From NCBI GenBank assembly GCA_014218235.1, contig CM024766.1, positions 54,545,545-54,609,544 on the forward strand: a stretch of DNA of 64,000 nt, given 5' to 3'. Positions 32,475 through 45,640 of this stretch are shown in pieces. Every line of letters starts with the position of its first letter. Position 1 is the stretch's first letter. This stretch comes from Colocasia esculenta (Eukaryota; Streptophyta; Magnoliopsida; Alismatales; Araceae). The translations under genes and the position numbers were made by a program. The notes beneath the pieces are model-generated. The model was given only the letters and a program-made list of their open reading frames with translations, had not been told where the DNA came from and ran no database searches.

Positions 32475-35365
32475 ATGGAAGGCGGCAGTGAAAGCAGTTC
32501 TCGCGGTGAGAAGAGGAGGAGGCGGTCGGCGAGGCAGGCTCCCCGGCGTCGTGAGGATGTTCCTCCAATGGAGGAGGAGAGCCCGGACACAGAGATGGCA
32601 GAGGAGGTTGCACCCCCGACGGACGTGGAGGCGGCGAGGAAAGCACGGGAAAAGGCGATGAAATCGGTAAGCCTACGACCTTAAAACCTTGAATGGATGT
32701 TTGGAAAAGGATGAAGGGGGGGGGCCCTAGAGGGCAAATGTTGGGTGTTATGCCCAGAGAAAATGGCCGCCGGACGAGGAAAGCTCCGGCCGGTCCGCAT
32801 CTGATAACGCGACGCATCGGCTTGTCACGATCCCAGGTGTCACGACGGGCCCACGCGGCGCGACCAGGTCATGTTGGCAGAAGCCACCGTGACATGGTCG
32901 TGGTCCGGCAGGGGGGCGCGACAAGGTCGCGACCCATCGGAGCACCACGACATTATCACGACCCACCAAGCTGTCACGACCACAACCGAGAGCCTAGATC
33001 GTAGAGTAATTTAACTGATTTTGAATTGATTTCTGCTTGCAGGGGGAAATGAGGGCCCGGGTCTCTTGGCTCCTGGTCCTAGCTGCCTACCTAGCCTTCC
33101 CAGCATTCTAGTGAGAGCGACTAGAGGGGATGGGGTTTGGAGAAGTGTTGAGGATGGATAGGATGAGGGCGGATCCAGCCCTTACACAGCCTTGCGGAGC
33201 AGGTGGCATACAGAGGCGAGTGCCTTCGTATTTCCATGGGGTCATATGATCCCCAGTCTAGAGGATGTGAGCCGGATCACGGGGCTGAGGGTGTACGGGC
33301 ATGCTGTGAGCGGGTTCACCTACCCCGATTACAGTGAGCTAGCCCATAGACTCCTAGGCCTGACAGTAGAGCCGAGGTCTTCCCTTATTCCCAGAGTGGC
33401 ACTCCAGGAGAGTTTAGGGCTCTATGACATGGGGAAAAAGGTGGGGGAGACAGTAGACAGGCAGTTGCAGTGGCTGACCCGGGGGTGCCGGACAGTGCTG
33501 GCGGACAAGCCAGGGGCAGAGGCGGACCTGGACCTGCGTCGCTTCCTCATCCTCTTCCTTGGTAGACTTCTATTTGCCACGAGGGCGATGCAGTCCATTG
33601 CCGTTTCCTGCCTCTCTTGGAGGACCTGGACAAGGTAGGTGACTATGCTTGGGGGGCTGCATTTCTAGAACATCAGTTCGACAGCCTGAGTGCTTCCGAG
33701 CGACAGACCTCTACGAGTGGGTTCTTCCCCTTTCTACAGGTACATCCCTTCCCTCTTGCTGCTTTATTTGTCGTACACGTTATGAACTGAGATCTGATTA
33801 TTTTCACATCTTGCAGGTCTGGGCCTACCTTCACCTTCCAGTCCTGAGGAGGGGGATCTTGGCGTGACCAGGCCTAGTGCCCATTGCTTGCCGTTGGGAC
33901 TCGTGCCGTGACACACATACTCTAAACGACCAACGTGAAGCTCTCCAGGATGCTATTGATAGCTACCCCCAGCTAGATGTGAGTGACTTACCCTTCTCTC
34001 TAAGTTCAATGAAAGATAACTGTTTGGCAACTCATTAGATGTGCTTTGATGTGCAGGTGGTGTGGCAGCCTTATCGGGAGGAGAGTGAGGAGGGACAACC
34101 TTGGTTGGTGTGGGCCCACCCCTACTTTGGTAGGTCGTTGTGGGTGCATGCACTTAACCTTGTGCTACCTCTCCATCTATATTTGTGCCCGAGGTCGCTC
34201 AGGTTACGTCAGGGCATGGTGGAGTTCCCTAGTCGGGACCGGACTCCGAGGCCATGTCGGAGTTTCCGAGGACTACACGACACCACTGATTGGCGTGAGC
34301 GGGCCAAGGAACAGATATAGAACTGGAACCACCGAGGCAAGCAGGTCAAGTCTTCCACCACCACAAACGACGCGTACCTTTAGGCATACGCCTTAAAGTA
34401 TGCGGGGAAGGTCTACAAGGGCACCCGTCGATAGGTAAAACCCCTAAACCACGACTTTGTGAATTATTTCTATGGAATTGAGCTAATGGTTTGGAAACGA
34501 CTTGCAGGTGGACGTGGCTGGAGAGACGGCATCGCTTCGGGCCCTGCTCTACTCGGCGATGCAGGATCGCGAGGCGGCGCAAAAAGAGGCGGAGCAACTG
34601 GTAAGCACCTACTCAGACTTCAGTACTTCACCATTAGCCAAATTGGCAGACTGACGTGTGTTGTTTGTGCAGTGGAGGGAGCTAGAGCGAGCGAGGAGGA
34701 CAGCATCGACCGGTGCCTCCTCTTCAAGAGCGGCAGAGAGCTCCCAGTCGGATCTAGAGGATCGATTGGCAGCCGCAGTCAGGAGGGTTGAGGAGGCGCA
34801 GGCTGAGTTGGCCGAGCGGGTAAGTAAGACAATGATTTCAATTTAAAGAATACTTAATCATGGGACTGACTTGAATGCTTATCTGCAGGAGACGGCGCTG
34901 CAGACCGCCACTGACCGAGCTACCCAGCTACAGGGGCAGGTAGACTCGGTGACAGGAGAGAGGGACCAGCTGTGCATCCGGGCGAAGGCAGCTGAGGCAC
35001 AGATGGCCGAGGCGATGAGGGAGCTGACGACACTGCGAGTGCGGGGGCCGTCAGTGGACCAAGAGGAGCTCACTCGGCTACGTACTGAGCTGCAGGCGCA
35101 ACAGACCCTCGCGCGAGGACTGCAGGAGGTGATGACGGCCATAGGCCGTTCACACAACAGGAGTAGGAGCGGGGCGAGTGCCAGCAGAGCGACTGGTGCT
35201 TCTGTTGGGCAGTACCTGGCGGGTTTCTCCAATCGCCGGAGGAAAGAGGAGGAGGAGAGGCGCCGCCAGGGTGAGGCGAGTGCACAAAGTGGTAGGGGTG
35301 GCGGTGAAATGCCACCCCCACCATATAGACAGGAGGGGTCTGGGGAGAGTGGCGGTGGACAGTGA
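32475..35365 (+). pseudogene. PMD gene 2 with coiled-coil tail, about 7 exons, antisense in element C
   Basis: Proposed exons: 32475-32666, 33043-33739, 33817-33978, 34057-34434, 34508-34600, 34673-34819, 34889-35365; every intron is GT-AG. Exon 1 is highly charged (GEKRRRRSARQAPRRRED, then an acidic stretch). Exon 2 has the PMD core TEASAFVFPWGHMIPSLEDV and TGLRVYGHAV; later exons carry VWAYLHLPVLRRG and the DWRERAKEQI region. The last exons encode a long coiled coil (ETASLRALLYSAMQDREAAQ ... LEDRLAAAVRRVEEAQAEL ... LQAQQTLARGLQEVM) and a basic C-terminus. Defects: stops at the exon 2 start, a frameshift near 33185, and stops near 33866, 34320 and 34381. So it is a recent pseudogene, though the splice sites remain excellent. 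Intron 1 holds a CpG-word cluster. Confidence 0.7.
32810..32995. repeat. CpG-word cluster in intron 1 of PMD gene 2
   Basis: One exact TCGCGA (32926) plus at least five TCACGA(C/T) words and GGCGCGACC, AACGCGACGC and GGCGCGACA variants. TCACGA is what TCGCGA becomes by one CpG transition, so this looks like a decayed cluster. It occupies the same place, the first intron, as clusters in the LTR leaders. Confidence 0.7.
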
Positions 35366-35385
35366 GGAGATTGTGAGCCACCTCC

Positions 35386-36688
<1,303 letters not shown>

Positions 36689-37831
36689 TTAAGGGTAGAA
36701 TCTTTTAAGAAACAACCCATTCCACGGGTGAGAGAGCTCCTCACCATCGATATTGACTAATCGATACGCGTTCCCAAGGTACACTTCCTTAACGACGTAA
36801 GGCCCGTCCCAGTTTTCTTGCAATTTGGACCTTGGACCTCCAGGTTTAATGAAAATTCGCTTTAAAACCATGTCTCCTTGGAATTTGCGCTCAATTACTT
36901 TCTTTTGAAAAGATTTTGAGAGTCTATTTTGATATGAAAGCACATGATCGGCCGCGGCTAGACGCCGTTCATCTAAGAGTTCCAGTTGTGAAAGTAACGC
37001 CTCTCGACGTTCGTCGAGATTAAGTTCTTTGTCCAACTGAACTCTTAATGAAGGAATGAGGATCTCGTGTGGACATACTGCCTCCATCCCATAAGTGAGT
37101 GAGAAAGGAGTTTGCCCAGTAGGCGTGCGGACAGAGGTGGGATAGGCTCACAAAGCCTCAATCAATTTCTCAGGCCAATCAGCAAACTTATGAGACTCGC
37201 AAGTCTTCTTTAAAATTTTCAAAAGCATTTTATTTGTGGCCTCAGCTTGGCCATTGCCCTGCGGATAGTATGGAGACAAATGATGCAAAGAAATGTTGAA
37301 TTTCTTACATAGGTCCTGAAGCTCTTATGATATGAACTGTGGTCCGTTGTCGGTGATGAAGTCGCTTGGTACTCCTAACCGCGAGATAATATTCTTCATG
37401 ACGAACCTGCACACGGTCGAGCCTTTGATTTCTGCAAATGCCTTAGCCTCGGCCCACTTGGTAAAGTACTCAGTGACAGTAAGAATGAAAGATTTTTGTT
37501 TCACTTGAGCATTAGGATCACCAAGAGGCCCGATGATATCAAAAGCCCATATGGAGAAAGGCCAAGGGGAAGATAGTGGATGTAAGGAGGAAGACGGAGC
37601 ATGGATTTTATCGGTATGGACTTGGCATTTGACGCACCTACGAACATAGATGGCACAATCTTCTTCTAGGGTTGGCCAATAGTAGCCCTGCCTAATGATC
37701 TTTTTAGCCAACATTTGGCTATTCACATGCCCACCGCATTCACTAGAATGAGATCCTTCCACTACCTTCCAGGTTTCTTCATCCGACAAGCATCTGAGGA
37801 GCATTTCGTTGAGGGCGCGCCTGTACAACAC
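36689..37831 (-). pseudogene. Integrase of Tat element C
   Basis: Minus strand: HHCC zinc finger (EGSHSSECGGHVNS ... CVKCQVH), catalytic core WAFDIIGPLG with DDE Asp, FITDNGPQF with the second Asp, then after an in-frame stop near 37322 a region GNGQAEATNKMLLKILKK containing the catalytic Glu, a second stop near 37147 (TGA where Trp is expected) and the C-terminal part GDMVLKRIF ... GPYVVKEV ... LKRFYP. The catalytic residues are visible but two stops break the protein. Confidence 0.9.
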
Positions 37832-38663
37832 CTCTCCAACAATGGTATATCTTAGCGCCGCTCTATGGATGGCTCGCCTATCTTCAGCTTCAGCTTCTTC
37901 TGGGAAGGTACCGTCCTTGTAGTACTATTCAATCTCGTGGTACCAAGGTCTTTCTTCCTCCATCATTTCTCCTAGTTCCACAAGTATTATCTCATTTGCT
38001 TCTCTTCTTTCTGCCTTCAAAACTAAAGAACTCCTGAGGTTAATGAACCAAGGGTCCTGAGTGGAGGGCGCTTCTAACCTCTAGATGGTGATTGTCTCAG
38101 CACTACGGTTGAGAGGGAAGGAGAGAGACGAGGCCAGAGATGCCAGAGCATCAGTCAGGATATTTTGAGAGCGAGGAGTATGAATGTAAATGAGTTGGCA
38201 GAATTGCTTGGCTAGGAGTGTGACCAGATCTTGATAAGGCTTGAGCTTGGGGTCACGAGTACGGTAGGTAGAAAGGACCTGCCGAAGAACAAGTTGAGAA
38301 TCTCCTATAATCTTGAGATGGCGTGCGCCTAATAGATAGGCAAGCTTGAGACCAGCTAGGAGAGCCTCATACTCGGAGACATTGTTGGTGGCAGGGAACT
38401 GGAGTTGGTAGGCTAGTGGAATGATGATCCCTTCTGGGGTGAGCAGAATAGCACCTATGCCCCGTCCCCTAGAATTGAGAGCTCCATCAAATGGAGCGAC
38501 CAGAAGGGATCGCGAGAAATAAGCGACAGGTTTTCATCGGGAAATCCTCTTGAACCGTGTCACTGTGAGGAAGAGGAAGGTGAGCAAGATGCTCGGCAAT
38601 GGCATACCCTTTTATGGCTTTCTGGACCACAAAGGTGATGTCGAATTGAGATAGGAAGCTCTG
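37832..38663 (-). pseudogene. Second RNase H (aRNase H) of element C
   Basis: The minus strand in changing frames shows FDGALNSRGRGIGAILLTPE, NNVSEYEALLAGLKLAYLLG, KIIGDSQLVLRQV and LTDALASLASSL, i.e. the D, E, D, D positions of an archaeal-type RNase H, a domain specific to Tat-lineage elements among plant Ty3 elements. It follows the connection region after a TAG stop at about 38662 (Trp expected). Its presence decides the lineage assignment. Confidence 0.8.
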
Positions 38664-40652
38664 CTAGCGCGCTAATCTGTCGGCGAGGACTGGCTTCTCC
38701 AGGAGGTACGTAATAGGGTCCATTCTGGAAATCAAACTCACCCTATGAGCTAGGAAGTAGTGCTTCAATTTCTGCACCACCCATACTAGTGCTGCGCATG
38801 TTTTCTCCATTGTGGTGAGTTTGAGTTCGGAAGGATTGAAGAGCTTAGATAGGTAATAGACTGCCCTTTCTTTGCCGGACTCGTCATGTTGTGCAAGGAC
38901 AGCTCCTAGGGAGTCCTCAATTGTTGACAGATATAGGATCAAGGGTTTCCCAGGGACAGGTGCCTGTAGCACGGGCGGATTCATGAGATAATTTTTGAGC
39001 TCATCAAAGGCCTCTTGGCACTTGGCATTCCATTCAAACTTGGCTCCTCCTTTTAGCAGTTCATAAAAAGGACGACATCTTTGAGAGTGCTGAGATATAA
39101 ATCTCCTTATGAACTGTAGCCGACCAATGAAACCTCGAAGCTCAGATATGTTCTTGGGAGGAGGCATCTTATTTATTACCTTGGCCTTATGCGGGTCTAT
39201 TTGAATCCCCCGTTTGCTGACTATAAAGCCTAACAGTTTGCCTGATGAAACCCCAAATACGCACTTCTTCGGATTTATTTTCAATTGATATTCTTGTGCA
39301 CGGAGAAATACTTTGGCGAGCACGGAGGAGTGTTCTCTTCGGGTTCGAGACTTCACCACAATATCATCCACGTAAACTTCGACATCAATATGTATCATAT
39401 TGTGGAAGATAGCTAACATTGCCCTTTGATAAGTGGCGCCGGCATTCTTTAATGCAAACGGCATGACCACATAGCAATAAGTTCCCCAGGGTGTGGTGAA
39501 GGAGGTTTTCTCTTGATCCTCCGGGGCTAGACGGATCTGATTATATCCTGAATACCCATCTATGAAAGATAGAGTTTCATACCCAGCAGTGTTGTCGATC
39601 AACACATCCAAATGAGGTAAAGGGAAGTCATCCTTTGGACATGCCCTGTTTAAGTCCCGGAAGTCTATGCAAATTCGCACCCTTCCGTCTTTCTTCATTA
39701 CCGGGACTATATTCGCCACCCACAACGGATAGAGGACTACACGAATGAACTTAGCTTTGTGTAGTTTATCAATCTCCTCTTTCATCTTCAAAGCAATGTG
39801 GGAGAGGAACCTTCTTAACTTCTGTTTAACAGCAATTGCCCCTGGCTTTAAGATTAACCTATGCTCCACCAATTCGGGGTCAATGCCGGGCATGCCATCA
39901 TAAGACCAAGCGAAAGAATCTTTGAACTCCCTTAACATCCCTATCAGTGCCTCTTCTTCCTCAGGAGGGAGACTGGAAGCTATGGTTAAGAGCCTAGGGT
40001 CTTCTTCTGTTCCAACATTTACCTCTTTGGTGGGTTCATCTATTGCCGAGGTGGGTTCATCGAATCTTCTCATGCCACTAGCATACATCTCGGCAGTGTC
40101 CTCTATTTCACAGTCTTCTTCATCCACTGGGTCATCCTCAGCTAAGATCTCGTAAACTCCAAATCCGTCGTCTAGCCCTTCCTTTTCGCGTTGAGCTTCT
40201 ATGTTCAAAACCACTGCTTCTTGGACGAACTCTTCAACTGCTAGAAGAGCTCCGCACCTCTGCACCAAGTCTAACAGATACCTACGGGGTATGCCACTAC
40301 CCTTCTTCTTCCTAGACGGGGACGGGGACTTATTAGATTCTACCCCTGAACTTAAGCTAGATTTGGTATTTACAGAAGGCTCTGGAGAAGTGTCCAGAGG
40401 TTTATTGGAATGGAAAGAAACAGGTGCGGCGAGGCCGCAGGAATCCTCCGATGGGTTTAGAGGAAGAGGCGGGCAACCCGAGCTCAGGGTGCCGGCAGCA
40501 GAGTGGGGGTTCAGGGAAACAGAAGGCCCCTTACCCAAATCGCCCAGAGTGACCATGGCGGTCAGCAGGCGAAGATCGCAGCTTGAGCAGAATGAAAAGA
40601 AGGGCGGGGATCGCCGCCAAAGTGGAAGGGGAGTGATGGGGATCGCCGTCAA
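38664..40652 (-). pseudogene. RT and RNase H of element C
   Basis: An open 662-codon frame. An N-terminal linker (Ser/Pro-rich, then acidic) precedes the RT: AKFIRVVLYPLWVANIVPV, KKDGRVRICIDFRDLNRACP, the catalytic YVDDIVVKS, and LLGFIVSKRGI. RNase H follows (YLSTIEDSLGAVLAQHD, with Ser in place of the first catalytic Asp region; VYYLSKLFN; LVWVVQKLKHYF). It ends at TAG 38664 where RWQSFLSQFD would be expected, so a single nonsense change. The true start is uncertain because protein continues from the upstream linker; part of 40560-41440 may be an intron, as known between protease and RT in Ogre elements. Confidence 0.88.
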
Positions 40653-40654
40653 GG

Positions 40655-40945
40655 GGCAGGAGGAGTGGGGGGGTGACGGGGATCGCCATCAAAGCAGAGA
40701 GGCACACGGAGGGTGACGGGGATTGCTATCAATGCAAAGAGGAGTGCGAGGGCGACGGGGATCGCCGTCGAAGGAAAGAGGAGTGCGAGGGTGACAGGGA
40801 TCACTGTCGAAGGAAAGAGGAGTGCGAGGGTGACAGGGATCACCGTCGAAGGAAAGAGGAGTGCGAGGGTGACGGGGATCGCCGTCGAGAGCAAGGGGAG
40901 TGCGAGGGTGACGGGGACCGCCATCGAGAGCAAGGGAATTCGACA
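40655..40945. repeat. 40-bp tandem repeat, about 7 copies, in C protease-RT spacer
   Basis: The repeated unit is GAGTGCGAGGGTGACGGGGA plus TCGCCGTCGAAGGAAAGAG with variants. Each unit holds the inverted word pair GACGG...CCGTC. Related words recur singly at 40600-40680 and 40970-41110. On the minus strand the unit reads as a repeating LALLFPSTVIPVT peptide. It may sit in an intron. Confidence 0.85.
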
Positions 40946-41443
40946 GCAGAAGGCAGCTAGCCATGAATGACGGGGATCGCCGTCATGAGTTAGGATGGGA
41001 GTAGGGTCGGTGCTTGAAAGGAAAGGGATCGAAGAAGGAGGAAAGGAAAAGATGGGGATCACCGTCTGAAGAAAGGGGAAGGAAGGACGGGGATCGCCGT
41101 CCGATGAAGGGGGAGGAGAGCCCCCTTTTTTTTTTAAGGAAAGAGATAGACTACCCTACATACGAAGGCATCAGGAAAAGGATAGGACCGAGCCACTAAA
41201 GAGGATATGGAAGAGGGTTGAGGGAAGGGTCAACGCTTCTAGGGCGTCAGGGGAGAGTTGGAGGATAAGAGGGGGAGAAGGAGGGATGAAGTCAAACTTA
41301 TAAACAAGGATGGATGTCACAAAATGGCTGGAAGGTCGGGAAAACCCTAGCCAGAATTCTTCTGTCAAATCGGTGAGGTTCGCAACCTCAAACTCTTCAC
41401 CAAATCCGAGCAACTGTCGTCTGGCAGTGGTAGCTGATACTAA

Positions 41444-41771
41444 CTATGCTGCTGGGGACTGTATGATGCTGTCTTCACTGAACATGAGGCCGACTGTTGT
41501 TACAAGATCTTCTGGATCAGACTCTTCTGCTCTATCTGTAAGGTCGACTTCCTCGAATAAAAGGCTGATTGCTGTGATCAAGTCCTCAAGATCTAATTCC
41601 CCTACCTTTATATCTTCAGGTTTTCTCCTTTTGTTGGGCCGCTGGGCCTCCAGATCTTGATATGCCGATGATGTTGCTGCTATGACAATGTTGTAACCCG
41701 GTTGTATGGGCCCTTTAACAAAGTGATCGTAGAGTGTCCATGTGAGAGGTGCTTGATTAGACATTGGTGAG
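41444..41771 (-). pseudogene. Polyprotein linker of C, adjoining element D
   Basis: Joins in frame to 51023 once D and one GTGAG copy are removed (...AAHSPMSNQAPLTW). It continues with YDHFVKGPIQPGYNIVIAAT and an acidic Leu-rich repeat-like stretch, ending at a stop at 41444. No enzyme domain recognised. Confidence 0.75.
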
Positions 41772-42889
41772 TGTAAGACCCCAGATTTTTTTACTCTCTT
41801 TATGTATCTGTATGTATATGAATGGTGTGTTGGGTGTTCGGTTGTTGTGTGCTTAGCATGCGTAGTTCATTGTGCCTATAAGTTTTATCCTTCTTTTGAA
41901 CATGAGCATGTGCGAATATCTATATATGTATACATAGGTGTATATGATGATTAATGTGGAAGCGAACAATTAGCTAATTAGAGGTGTATTATGAATACCA
42001 AGAATCTCTGACTTAGGATACTTGAATAATACTATGCGTGTGCTATCTAAATATTGAAGAGTATCCTATACTACCTATTTCATGAAATTTTGTATGAGAA
42101 TATAGGAAGTAGATATGTATATGTACGTTATCTTATGCTTGTGACAATTGTATACCTAATTCTACATGCATAACACCTTGGTGTATTTGTGTATGCATGT
42201 GTATGATTAGTTGCAAGCGTTGCTCATTTGCATGGTTTAGCTAATGTGAATATTGTACTACGTACATTGCATATGCATAAAGAGTTCAAGCATGGTAGGT
42301 ATAATTAGTGGTTTATATTGAAATTCTATACTCCTCAAGAATAACATGCATGTATTTTTATGATATTTAGGTGAGAATAGCCAATTGGCTAAATTATGCA
42401 TGTAGTACATATTAAGAAATCCTATGCATGTAGTACTTAAGCAATGTTAGGTAAAGTTGTGTAAGTTAATCTAATTACCGGTGCGCATGTGGTACCCATC
42501 TATTCCAAGCATAATGTACATAAGTATGCTACACCCGTGTGTGTATACTATATATATGTCAAATCAAGTGTGTGTGTGCAAGGACTATTTTATCGAATAG
42601 ATTATTCCTAGTTAACCTAACTCATATCACCTCTAATGATTTTGAAGCCCTCATAATTCTTGTCATTTACTTTGCCGGGTGTTGAGTCACACTTATGTAA
42701 AACATCATGTACGCATAGGTAGATATCTACGTACATCTATCTTAGTGTATTTATGTATGCTTGTGTATGCCTAGGTATGAATGATATTGATTGCCTGGTA
42801 TGGTAATGTACATGTTACACCTTATACGTTGTATGTATATATATAGAGTAAGCATGGTTTTCTGCATAATTAGGGTTCTGGCCGAAGGC

Positions 42890-42982
42890 CACCTTGGCGT
42901 CAAGCCCAGGCCGTTGAGCTGGTGTCAGCGTCCAGACATGGACGCCAACACTAACTCCGGCGTCCAGCGATATGGACGCCAA
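42890..42982. repeat. CpG-word cluster upstream of leader, D 5' LTR
   Basis: TTGGCGTCAAG, CAGCGTCCAG, TGGACGCCAA (42939 and 42973) and CGGCGTCCAG alternate in inverted orientation, so adjacent words can pair. Same words as in B and E. The 3' LTR copy lies at about 47867-47950. Confidence 0.78.
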
Positions 42983-43559
42983 CTTCTCTGACCTGCATGC
43001 GTTGCAGAGCCAGAAAATCCGGGAGCAAGGTATGGCCTCCATTGGGGGGATGTCCCCCAACGGCTCTCAGCTTGTCAAATCGGTATGGTGAGTGGGTGAG
43101 GGGCTCTCATTAGGTCTGAACCCGAATTTGGCCTCTCCCACTTCTCACTTCACCTTGCAAGAGGAGAAATAGAGGAGAGAAAAACCCTAGGTGAGCTGTG
43201 AGAAAAACCCATTTTAGAACCCTCAAAATCCGACCCCTGGACCTTGATCCGGCGTCCCCCTGCTGCAAGGAGGTTGCTGGACCAACGAGGAAGGCTTCCC
43301 CGACATCCCCTCGGCGTGGAGATCACCCAGGAACCCGGAGGAAGGCGATCTAGAGGGAGGTTCTGCAACTTCTTGGGACTGCCCAAGGAGGTCTTCACCA
43401 AGCCTTTAAATCCCTTAGAAGAATTTTTGAAAGGCAAGTAACCTATCTATGGTGTCCCCGTATGAGTCTAGGTGGGTTTTGCTATTTTTATGGAATTTTC
43501 CTCGAGTCCTAGACCCTCCCATTCACCCAAGTTTCAGAGCTCGGGTCTGTGTTTCTGCA

Positions 43560-43690
43560 CAGACCTGATTCGACGGCAAGGTCCCTGGACGCCTGTGATG
43601 ATCTTGGCGTCCATCGACCATGCCGCTGACCCTGAGTCAGCGGCCAGAGACCGCCGCCTAGTTCCTCTGGACAGAACAGTGAGCTGTTCT
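43560..43690. repeat. CpG-word cluster downstream of donor, D 5' LTR
   Basis: CGACGGCAAGG, TGGACGCCTG, TTGGCGTCCA, TGCCGCTGACC, GAGTCAGCGGCC and ACCGCCGCC, with inverted pairs. It corresponds to 54111-54208 in E. Confidence 0.7.
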
Positions 43691-44522
43691 GTCCTTCTTA
43701 TGCATTAATTTCGGTATGTTTTCCGTGATGAGGATATATGGTAACCTTATACTCTATGTATATTGATAGTTGTGATGTGTGGATGAATGTGGTGTGATGG
43801 TGAATGTGGGATAATGATATCTTGTAAACTTGTGAGCATGACTTGTAGACAATCTTGTAAAATCCATGATTCATGATTAGATTAGTGTGAATGCCTTGTT
43901 TTGGTCTGATCATGAAGTAGTGGGTCAGCATGTGTTTGAAATTTTGGTAACTTATCCATGCTTGTGTAATTTGTAAATAAGCTCGGTTCGGTAAAAATAA
44001 AAGCATGCAAGAATGGTTTGTAGGGTTCAATCCATAGATGTATGAATTAGGGTAATTTTGTATCCTAAATTCCTGCATATGTTAGTAGCTTATGTTTAAA
44101 CAGCAAGTGGCTAAATTACAAGATGTGTTAAACCCCATGTTAACTTAAGTTGTTAATAGCATGCTAATTAGGTATTTTATTTTCTGTAAATTCTATTTAG
44201 CTCAGAAAAATCTGAAACTTTGAGTGTATGATCTTGAACCCGAAAACAGCATGTGGTTAAAATTTCAGGTCGTTTGGATCAGTAAATAAAAAGTTATGTA
44301 TTTTCATGTGAAATGTGATAATCTACGTATACTATCGAAATGTGATTAGTTATTGTCTAAAACCAACTTGATTGGTGAATTTACTGTGTTAAACTCCTGA
44401 AATCTGTAGTAGCATGTTTAGGAGAAAAACAAAGACACATTGTGCATGAGAAAACGAAGGAGATGTGAGTGTTATGTGTAAAACACATGTTAAAACTCGG
44501 TATGAGTAAAGTGTAAAAGTTG

Positions 44523-44724
44523 TGCCTATGTGACACTGCTACCCTAGAGGCATCGGGAGCCGTATATAGAAAAGTCCCTATAGAAGGCTCCATGTGATAT
44601 AAGTTTGTCCCAAAGGCATTGGGAAAACCCCGGAGGTGGACAAGTACCACTGGATAGGGTGGAGAGGGCTTCTCCCGGTCTGCGCAGTTACCAAGATTCA
44701 CCGCTGTATTGCCTAGGTGGTGAG
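44523..44724 (+). other. Conserved structured RNA block, D 5' LTR
   Basis: Hairpins read along the strand: TGCCT/AGGCA; GGAGCC/GGCTCC enclosing TATAG/CTATA around loop AAAAGTCC; TCCCAA/TTGGGA around AGGCA; GTGG/CCAC around ACAAGTA; GGAGA/TCTCC; TCACC/GGTGA around ATTGCCTA. Unpaired conserved segments are TGACACTGCTACC and CTGCGCAGTTACC. Confidence 0.8.
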
Positions 44725-45640
44725 TATGTGTATGAGTTGTGTTATGAGTTGTGTTGAGAGCTGTGCTAAGGAATGAGCACGAGCTATGAGATATTTGTTA
44801 GTGTCCTCTACTGGTGGTTAGGACTATGTGTCATGGCAAATCGTTTGAGTAATGAGAAAGGAATAAAGTGTGAATTATGTGAACATGGCATGTGGTAAGT
44901 GCCCAAGATGCACGTGGTAAGTGCAATCGACGTGATATGTGATAAGTGAAAGTGGTAGAGAAAATGATGTGGAAATGAGTAAATTGTGTAAGTGTGAACA
45001 TGCGTACATGTCAAATGTGTAAAAGCGAACAATGTGAATGAGTAAGTGTGCAATCATGTGAAACTGAAAATGCGAGAATATGTTATTGAAACCCATGTGA
45101 GACAAATCTGAAATCATGTGAAATTAGTGAATTTATGTTATTATCATCATGTTATTATGGGCAAAAATGTCTAGAATCCATGTTAGGGGTAACCAATGAG
45201 TTTGTGTACAAGATAGCATGATTGTTTGTTCACATGATATGTTTTAAGCAACGTTGTAGCTCTCATGTGTAGATTTATAGCCATTGAATCATGTGAAATC
45301 AGCAACCTAAAGCATGTAGAAATGTCCATGTATTTGTCTAAAAACATGTAAGATCCATGCTAGTTGTGTTTCCTTTCATGTGTGCACGATGTTCATGTTA
45401 GTAGCTCTCATGTCCTGGTTCTTTAAAGACAAGTTTCATAAGTAAATTGAATAGAGAGCATGTGATAGGTAAATTTTATTCCTACAACATATGAAAGCAT
45501 GATCCATGTATAAACTTGTCAAACTTTCATGATAGGTTGAAACTTCGGAAATGACTAGTATGCCATGTTTTGAAAATTGTGAATGTGCATGTAAAACCCC
45601 TATGACTTATACGTGTATGTTATGGGTAGTGTTGCTTGCT

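Noticed and set aside
30615..35365. PMD genes as ordinary host genes
   Set aside because: They lie wholly between integrase and the polypurine tract of C and carry several stops, so they are element cargo, now broken.
36689..40652. Endogenous pararetrovirus (caulimovirid)
   Set aside because: RT is followed by RNase H, aRNase H and integrase, with LTR and polypurine tract; no movement or coat protein. It is a Tat retrotransposon.
43080..43200. TATA box in D LTR
   Set aside because: No convincing match between the word cluster and the donor; the promoter position in D is only inferred from E and B.
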